Notes under the pieces: generated by a model
Database searches by the model: none
Seen by the model: only the letters and a program-made list of their open reading frames with translations
What the model was told of the DNA's origin: nothing
Made by a program: the position numbers and the translations under genes
Assembly (NCBI GenBank): GCA_021307315.1
Contig: JAJSPD010000016.1
Coordinates: 186,001-250,000, forward strand
Direction of reading: 5' to 3'
Length of the DNA stretch: 64,000 nucleotides
DNA from: Bisporella sp. PMI_857
Lineage: Eukaryota; Ascomycota; Leotiomycetes; Helotiales; Helotiaceae
Part shown: one piece after another, positions 58,805 to 64,000 of the stretch
Layout: every line of letters starts with the position of its first letter
How positions within the stretch are numbered: the first letter of the stretch is position 1

Positions 58805-60535
58805 ATGCGTCTACTGCAATATACAAACGATGGCGATATTAGCCTGACCGAGTTTTTTGAGAGCGATATACTTAAGTATGCTATACTTTCGCATAGATGG
58901 GGAGCGGAGGAGGTCACATTCGCAGATCTGATAAACAGCACGGGCAAGAGCAAGGCTGGCTATAGCAAGATACGATTCTGTGGAGAACAGGCAAGGCGCG
59001 ACAAGTTATATTACTTTTGGGTTGATACCTGCTGTATCGACAAAATCGAATAGTACTGAGCTCGCAGAGGCCATTAACTCGATGTTTCGCTGGTACCGGG
59101 ATGCGACTAAATGCTACGTTTATTTGTCAGATGTTTCGAGACTTGGCACTAATTCGGCCGACGGGTTCAACGAAGCCTGGGAATCGACTTTCCGGAAAAG
59201 CCAATAGTTTACTCGAGGCTGGACTTTACAAGGGTTTATTGCCCCAGCATCAGTCGACTTTTTCTTAAACGAAGGGGAGCTGCTAGGCAACAAGGCCTTC
59301 TTAGAACGACATATCCACGAAAGAACAGGAATCCCAGTTAATACCCTTCGAAGGAGCTCGTTGTCAGATTTTAGTGTCGCTGAGCGAATGTCGTAGGGGG
59401 TAAGACGAGAGACTTATCGTCAAGAAGATAAAGCATGATCGTTATTAGGCATTTTTTGATGTTAATATGCCACTTATTTACGGCGAGGGGAAGGATAAGG
59501 CGATGCAGCAGCTCCGAGAAGAGATTAAAAAGGCTTTTAAAGGTACGTCAAAGCGGCATAAGGAGAGCTACTCGGCAATATCTTGACTGAACATTAAGGA
59601 TGAGAATACTTTCAAGTAGAGCTTTACAAGAATAGCCAGACAGATATCACGAGAATACTCTTCAGCCTGCCGGCTAAGCAACAGGAACACAAATGAAAAC
59701 CTTAACGAGATGGTCAATATTGTTCAGGAATGACTGAATCTTTCAAGCGATACACAAGGGCTTATAATATACAACAACTACGACAATCCCAGATTACTAG
59801 GGATTACGAATCGAGCGACTATAGATATTCGAAAATTCTTCCTGGAGTTATATCAAGATTCAATTATTATTACAATACGATCGTCGCAAGTTAGAATCGG
59901 CTATTTTATCCAGATTCGTAAGTTAGGGGACGTTAATAATAGTCTTAAGATTTTGTCAAATACGTCGAGACGGGAGGACTAACAAGTGGTAAGAACGTTT
60001 TTATTTCTGTACTATAGTTCTGATATTAATACTAGATCTTGATACTATTAAGCTTGCTAAGAAACTGGACGGACTTCCTTTTGTACTGGTCACTACTAGA
60101 GTATATCTTGATCAAGTCGCGATGAGTTTTTCAGACTACTTTCGTCTGTACAAGGAGTCATGAATACAGCTCCAAGAGCTCAGTCCTGAATTGAGCTCGT
60201 ACCAAGACCGAACGTTGTACTCTACGTAGCAACTTTCATTTGATTACACCAGATAACAGAACGAGCTTTCAGCCAAGCTTCTCTGCTTCTAGACGTACTT
60301 TGATAATTAGAATCTCTAATTAGAGTTTCTTCAATACGAGAACTCTGACGATCCAGATTGGATACGGCAAGTAACTAAAGACAAAGTGACATTCTATAAT
60401 GCGATACGAGTACTAAGCAACCATAGGTTAGTAGAGATAGAGATATCTGCGCAAGACTTGATCGAGTCACGAGCACACGTCGACGCTCGACACGGCCAAC
60501 AACCTCATTTTTAGTGGCTTCAGTTATCAAGAACG
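58805..60535 (+). pseudogene. HET / NB-ARC (NLR-like, STAND) pseudogene with internal deletion and many stops
   Basis: The HET domain is clear: MRLLQYTNDGD, YAILSHRWGAEEVTF, FCGEQARRDKLYYFWVDTCC, then a one-base insertion in an A run near 59044 shifts the frame. It continues AINSMFRWYRDATKCYVYLS, TRGWTLQGFIAPASVDFFLN, NEGELLGNKAFLERHI, and DVNMPLIYGEGKDKAMQQLR. Stops lie at 59205, 59394 and 59436. A second part, in another frame, reads like the NB-ARC ATPase of fungal NLRs: LNIKDENT, QISREYSSACRLS, GLIIYNNYDNPRLLGITNRA, RSSQVRIGYFIQIRKLGDV, LAKKLDGLPF, DQVAMSFSDYFRLYKES. It keeps a 47-nt intron (59989..60035). The P-loop between the two parts is missing. Intact relatives work in nonself recognition; this copy cannot. 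Confidence 0.85.
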
Positions 60536-60735
60536 CGTAACTATATGGAAGAATATCTTTACGTTTAAAGGAATTATACTCTCCCTATCAAACCTTTTTC
60601 AAGACGTCCATTTACTTGAAGCTTGCGTGAACAGCATCAGGTGGCTATTTACAATTCCTTCCGACCAGACCGTTTTTGAGGCGTTCGGAAAAGCATACAA
60701 ACAGAGAGAGACTCAGAAAATCCAGACATCTTAAC
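60536..60735 (+). pseudogene. Remnant resembling DUF3723 protein
   Basis: One frame reads ERVTIWKNIFTFKGIILSLS, then NLFQDVHLLEACVNSIRWLF and SDQTVFEAFGKAYKQRETQK before a stop. This looks like the middle of fungal DUF3723 proteins (pattern of a helical FF-D-hLE-C segment followed by TVF-A). It is a fragment with no start. It may be part of the same repeat mosaic as the HET relic. The family assignment is from memory of its pattern and is uncertain. Confidence 0.4.
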
Positions 60736-62216
60736 TTTTGCAGAATTAGTATTATAACTTACTATTCTAATTAGGTCTTCTGTCCAATGGAGGATATTCG
60801 TTCATTGCATTTTCTATGATTAGAGTCGGGTTTGTTATTTTTTTGGGAAAAGCAAGTAGGTATTATATACCCAGCGTGAGAAAACGATGAATATCAGCTA
60901 TGGACGCTTCCTATTAAAGGCATTCTAACTTATGACAGTTTTACGCAGTTTCAGTTTCTTGAGAAAGATACGTTTTGGGTCAGGCATGTAGCAGAACATC
61001 GGATAAGTTTATATTTACGACTTCGCTTTGCAATGAAATATCTAAGCTATTCGATGGCGCTAGAGATTCCGAGCGCATGATTTGAGCTATAAAGATGGAC
61101 GCTAAAATTTCTCTTGCGAATAGTCCAAAGTCGTATAAGTAAAAAATCATTTTATTTTGGGTAAATGCTGCACTGGTCGGCATTGTGTTTGTTCATGTAA
61201 GTATTAAGTTAATCAAAATTGCAGAAGAGTAGGTCTAGACTTGAATTGCATTGCTAAAATTTTCAGAATTGAAAAAGAACAAATAGACAAAAGAACACTT
61301 AAACGAGTTCATGTACGCTATATAGCTAGCCCGATTTGCAGACAAAGAATGCTTTGAGGACCAGCTCGTCTATCATCTTTACTGTAGTTCAAATCTATGG
61401 ATTTCCTACTTAGTCGATTCGTCTCTTATCGATCTACTTAGAGTTAGAAGATGAAAACAAGAGGGAATATATCTGAACCTTACCTGCTTCATTATCCTCG
61501 CTTGAGTCATAAACAGGTCCTTTCTTATCCCATTCCTCTGAATATTCTGTATCATTGTCGACTTCAGTCACTGCCTGCTGAAATGTGCTTATCTTTTTTT
61601 CTTTCAACTGAACCGCCACCGTCTTCATTTTCAGCCATTTAAGCTTCTTCTTTTTATCATTGCGCTTCACTTTATTTTTTCGAGTAGTGCTTTACTCTCC
61701 ACAACTATCTCGCCGTATTGGTTTCGAAAATCCGCTATATCCCTGTTGAGGGATTCTATTTGTTGTTGCGGAGAGTAACACGGTCTTTGAATCTTTCCAA
61801 ATCGATAGAACAATTTTAACATAATCCAAGTTGAACAACCTGATTTGCTGACTCTATAACTCTATAACTCTATATTAACTACGTTTTTACACAAGTCCCG
61901 ACTATCAGAATCCGAAGTAAAATCTAGTTTATGAATCTACAGGGAAACAGTCAGAATGTATCTTATTGTTTCACACTGCATGAGACAAAAATTATAAGTT
62001 GAAATTTGAATTGGCTCTTGCTATAATTTTAAACGCTTGTAACGCCAAAAAGGACTCATTGTAAAACGACAACGCTGTAAAGATGGCGCCATAATTTTTT
62101 TCTAATTCTCTCATTGTCACCTCATCCCCTTTTGTAACATTTGTAATACTATGGGTCCGAATATCCGATTCGCACTTTCTGCAAGACGAGATTGGCTGCA
62201 ATAGTAATGACAATTT
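60736..62216. other. AT-rich degenerate sequence
   Basis: A Lys/Glu-rich minus-strand frame (61434-61670) and other short frames show no family. A three-copy ACTCTATA tandem repeat lies at 61851-61874. I call no gene. Confidence 0.45.
61851..61874. repeat. Tandem repeat, 3 x ACTCTATA
   Basis: Three perfect head-to-tail 8-bp units lie in AT-rich non-coding sequence. Confidence 0.8.
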
Positions 62217-62513
62217 TTAGCAATGAGGTTTTTTCGGTGGCCGACACCCATCATGAGGGATAGGTGTACCCCCCCTTTTCCCAAGTTTAGTGTCCACAGC
62301 CCTTTCCATCGCGTTTCGAATCATTTGTTGCTTGATTTCGACTTCTTGGAAGGCGGTATTTGTTTGGCTAGGCTCAGCACCACGCGAGCTCAGGAAATTC
62401 TGCTGAATTGGTGCTACTTCTCTTTCATCCAGGGCTTGGAGAGGAAGAGCCAACGAGCTGGCAAAGAGAAGTGCTACTAAAGGAATTCGAATGAATATTG
62501 GACAAGGAGCCAT
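62217..62513 (-). CDS. Secreted 98-aa precursor with Kex2 site and C-terminal two-cysteine peptide
   Basis: This is a single exon from ATG. The N-terminus (MAPCPIFIRIPLVALLFASS, then LALPLQA) is a convincing secretory signal with a likely cut near residues 22-27. The propeptide is polar and Gln/Glu-rich. LGKR (77-80) is a Kex2-type dibasic site, and behind it lies an 18-residue C-terminus, GGTPIPHDGCRPPKKPHC, with cysteines at 90 and 98 that could form a disulfide ring. Cys4, in the signal, would be removed. A TATA-like ATAAATA lies about 100 nt upstream, followed by a CT-rich leader, which suggests a real promoter. It has no known-family match that I recognise. It could be a signalling peptide, an effector or an antimicrobial peptide. 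It is not a repeat-type alpha-pheromone precursor, since it has one copy. Confidence 0.65.
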   Translation of the reverse strand: MAPCPIFIRIPLVALLFASSLALPLQALDEREVAPIQQNFLSSRGAEPSQTNTAFQEVEIKQQMIRNAMERAVDTKLGKRGGTPIPHDGCRPPKKPHC

Positions 62514-63386
62514 TGTGTAATAGTATAGTTCGATGGAGTTGATAGGAAGGGTTCAAGAGTAGTAGTGGTAGTGATGGAGTATAGTGATTGCGTGAGAGAA
62601 GGCTCAAGTTTGTTTTATTTATCCGTGTTATTAAGTACTGTTTAGGTCTGGGAGCGCTGAGGGGGCGAAGGGAGGCGAGGCGGGGGCTGTTAGGTTCCCA
62701 CCTAATTACAAGCTTCGCTACTGAGGCTTCACTGCTAATCCTACAGATCGTAAATGCGCAAAGGCCAAAACCGCAGCCTGTTACCTTTACACAGCCACGA
62801 ACCGTGCTGGCGCTTACTTATCGCTAACCAATTGCTTGTTTATGGGCCAATAGGGGTTGCAGGAATTCCGTTCGGGCCTCAAATCCTTCAACTTAAATAA
62901 ATCGCGACATACGACTCTACGAATCAAATCCTTTTAGAATAATCCAAGCCTGAGTATTGTTAAACACTGTTGTCAACTTCTTTAGTTTAGAGAAATTCTT
63001 TTGTTAGAGTATTCATGTCGAAAATAATTTAGGACCGCACCTGTGCTTCCTGTTTCACATTACTTCCAGAAATGTTCTATTCTTTTGATTGCGCTTAAGA
63101 CTAACGAGCTTAATTCAACCTATGAAAAATCTATGGTGAAACAATTTCAAAGGATGTCATCTTTAAGAAAACAGCATACATCCATCTTTTGCACTGCCTC
63201 GGTTCTATTGTTGTCAGTGCCTAGACTATACCATTTTAGTTAGCCCATAAACTCTGCACTATAGCATATAGCTTGGCTACTACTCCAACTACTTTCTAGA
63301 ACCAGCTTTCACGATTTCTTTATGTACACTTCATAAATTTGCAAAAAGCACCAATTTTCTACTTGTATCAATAGCTTTTGCTGGCC
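62514..63386. other. Divergent intergenic region, 873 bp
   Basis: This holds the leader and promoter of the secreted-peptide gene on one side and the promoter of the kinase gene on the other. Short plus-strand frames have no domain. Confidence 0.5.
62616..62622 (-). promoter_or_regulatory. TATA-like box of the secreted-peptide gene
   Basis: ATAAATA on the minus strand lies 103 nt before the ATG and is followed by a pyrimidine-rich leader, a normal fungal arrangement. Confidence 0.45.
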
Positions 63387-63973
63387 ATGACGAGAGATAA
63401 TCCTAATATCATGATATGTGGGACACCAGGTGTCGGGAAAACGGTTCACAGCGAGGTACTTGCTCGACTTATAGGTTTCACTCATCTTTCTATGGGCCAG
63501 ATTGTGAAGGAGCGAGGCTATCATGATGGATGGGATGCCGAGTACGAGAGTTTCATTGTGGACCCGAGAGAGGTAAATCGCGGAAATCTAAATTCTATTC
63601 CGTATGGTTAATGTAGGATATACAGGCTGCGTTAGGAGTAAAAGATGAACTCGCGAAAGGTGGTTTCATAGTCGACTGGCATTGCTGTCATGGGTTCGCG
63701 CAATGCCCAATAGATCTAGTGGTGGTTCTACGAACATCACTATCGAATCAGTATGATCGGCTGAACGAAAGAAATTATCGCCCCGGGAAAATACAAGAAA
63801 ATCTCGATGCTGAGTGCATGGAAGTAGTTTTAACTGAGGCGAGGGAAGAATTTCCGAAAGAGATCATTATTGAGCTTGATAGCAACACTAAAGTCGATAT
63901 GGAAAACAATGTTAAAAGGATCCGTATCTGGATTCAACATTGGAAGGAACAGAATAATTCAATAGAGAATTAA
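63387..63973 (+). CDS. fap7: Fap7/AK6-type adenylate kinase (ribosome biogenesis factor)
   Basis: Exons are 63387..63572 and 63617..63973 (44-nt intron), giving 180 aa, the family length. The start is the ATG of MTRDNPNIM; a TTG nine bases earlier is not used. Walker A is GTPGVGKT (12-19). VKERGYHDGWDAEYESFIVD, GGFIVDWHCCHGF, IDLVVVLRTSLSNQYDRL, and KIQENLDAECMEVVLTEARE match AK6. In yeast Fap7 promotes late 40S maturation with Rps14. The usual WHACDLFP segment reads WHCCHGFAQCP, and codon usage is AT-rich. The gene lies next to RIP-like DNA, so it may be a divergent second copy. Confidence 0.88.
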
Positions 63974-64000
63974 GGCAGAGGAGCTGATATACGAAATTAC

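Noticed and set aside
61434..61670. Lys/Glu-rich minus-strand frame, possible transposase tail
   Set aside because: It is low complexity only; there is no catalytic motif or flanking transposon structure.
1..64000. CRISPR array, bacterial operon or integrated virus
   Set aside because: No direct-repeat array, no polycistronic layout and no viral hallmark gene were seen; the window is eukaryotic nuclear DNA.

Overview
This window is nuclear DNA from a filamentous ascomycete. The genes are intron-rich, with short introns (mostly 46-100 nt) that carry fungal 5' splice sites (GTAAGT/GTATGT types) and CTAAC-like branch sites. Their products are typical Pezizomycotina proteins. A leotiomycete is my best guess from the protein style, but that is inference. 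No bacterial, viral or organellar gene was recognised.

Layout. Positions 1-55,200 are mostly ordinary, compact, conserved euchromatin. In order they hold: a CDK11-type kinase (cut by the left edge) divergent from the complex I assembly methyltransferase NDUFAF7; an unresolved, perhaps decayed gene; a CAP10-type glycosyltransferase; the divergent ribosomal pair rps22/rps12; a parvulin; a small unknown gene; the pseudouridine synthase Pus7; a RanBP2-like zinc-finger protein; the giant lipid-transfer protein Vps13 (9.6 kb); a mitochondrial DUF3429 protein; a membrane-anchored short-chain dehydrogenase; a histidine phosphatase; a PRKRIP1/DUF1168 protein; the chaperonin subunit CCT3; a small unknown gene; a kinase-fold protein that looks catalytically dead; an OGFr-domain protein; and a pirin whose last intron contains an antisense, intron-bearing tRNA-Gly gene. 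Two long gene-poor stretches (about 32.4-35.1 kb and 43.7-48.2 kb) interrupt this.

From about 55.2 kb onward the sequence is accessory and degenerate. It holds a 2EXR-domain gene, repeat-like sequence ending in an A-rich tail, and a decayed HET/NB-ARC (NLR-like) gene. The stops in the relic are mostly of the kinds expected from C:G to T:A transitions (TGG to TGA/TAG, CAG to TAG), and the P-loop is missing. A DUF3723-like remnant follows. Beyond these lie two intact-looking genes: a 98-aa secreted precursor with a Kex2 site just before a C-terminal two-cysteine peptide, and a Fap7/AK6-type adenylate kinase.

Most neighbours share no pathway. The functional groupings I can support are the ribosome-related genes rps22, rps12 and fap7, and the degenerate repeat/NLR island. 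Exon joins were worked out by hand from splice signals, reading-frame continuity and family resemblance. All multi-exon models given with exact joins keep frame to the stop codon, apart from the CDK11 gene, which runs off the window. The most interesting candidates are the Kex2-type peptide precursor, the RIP-like NLR relic, the nested tRNA and the pseudokinase.
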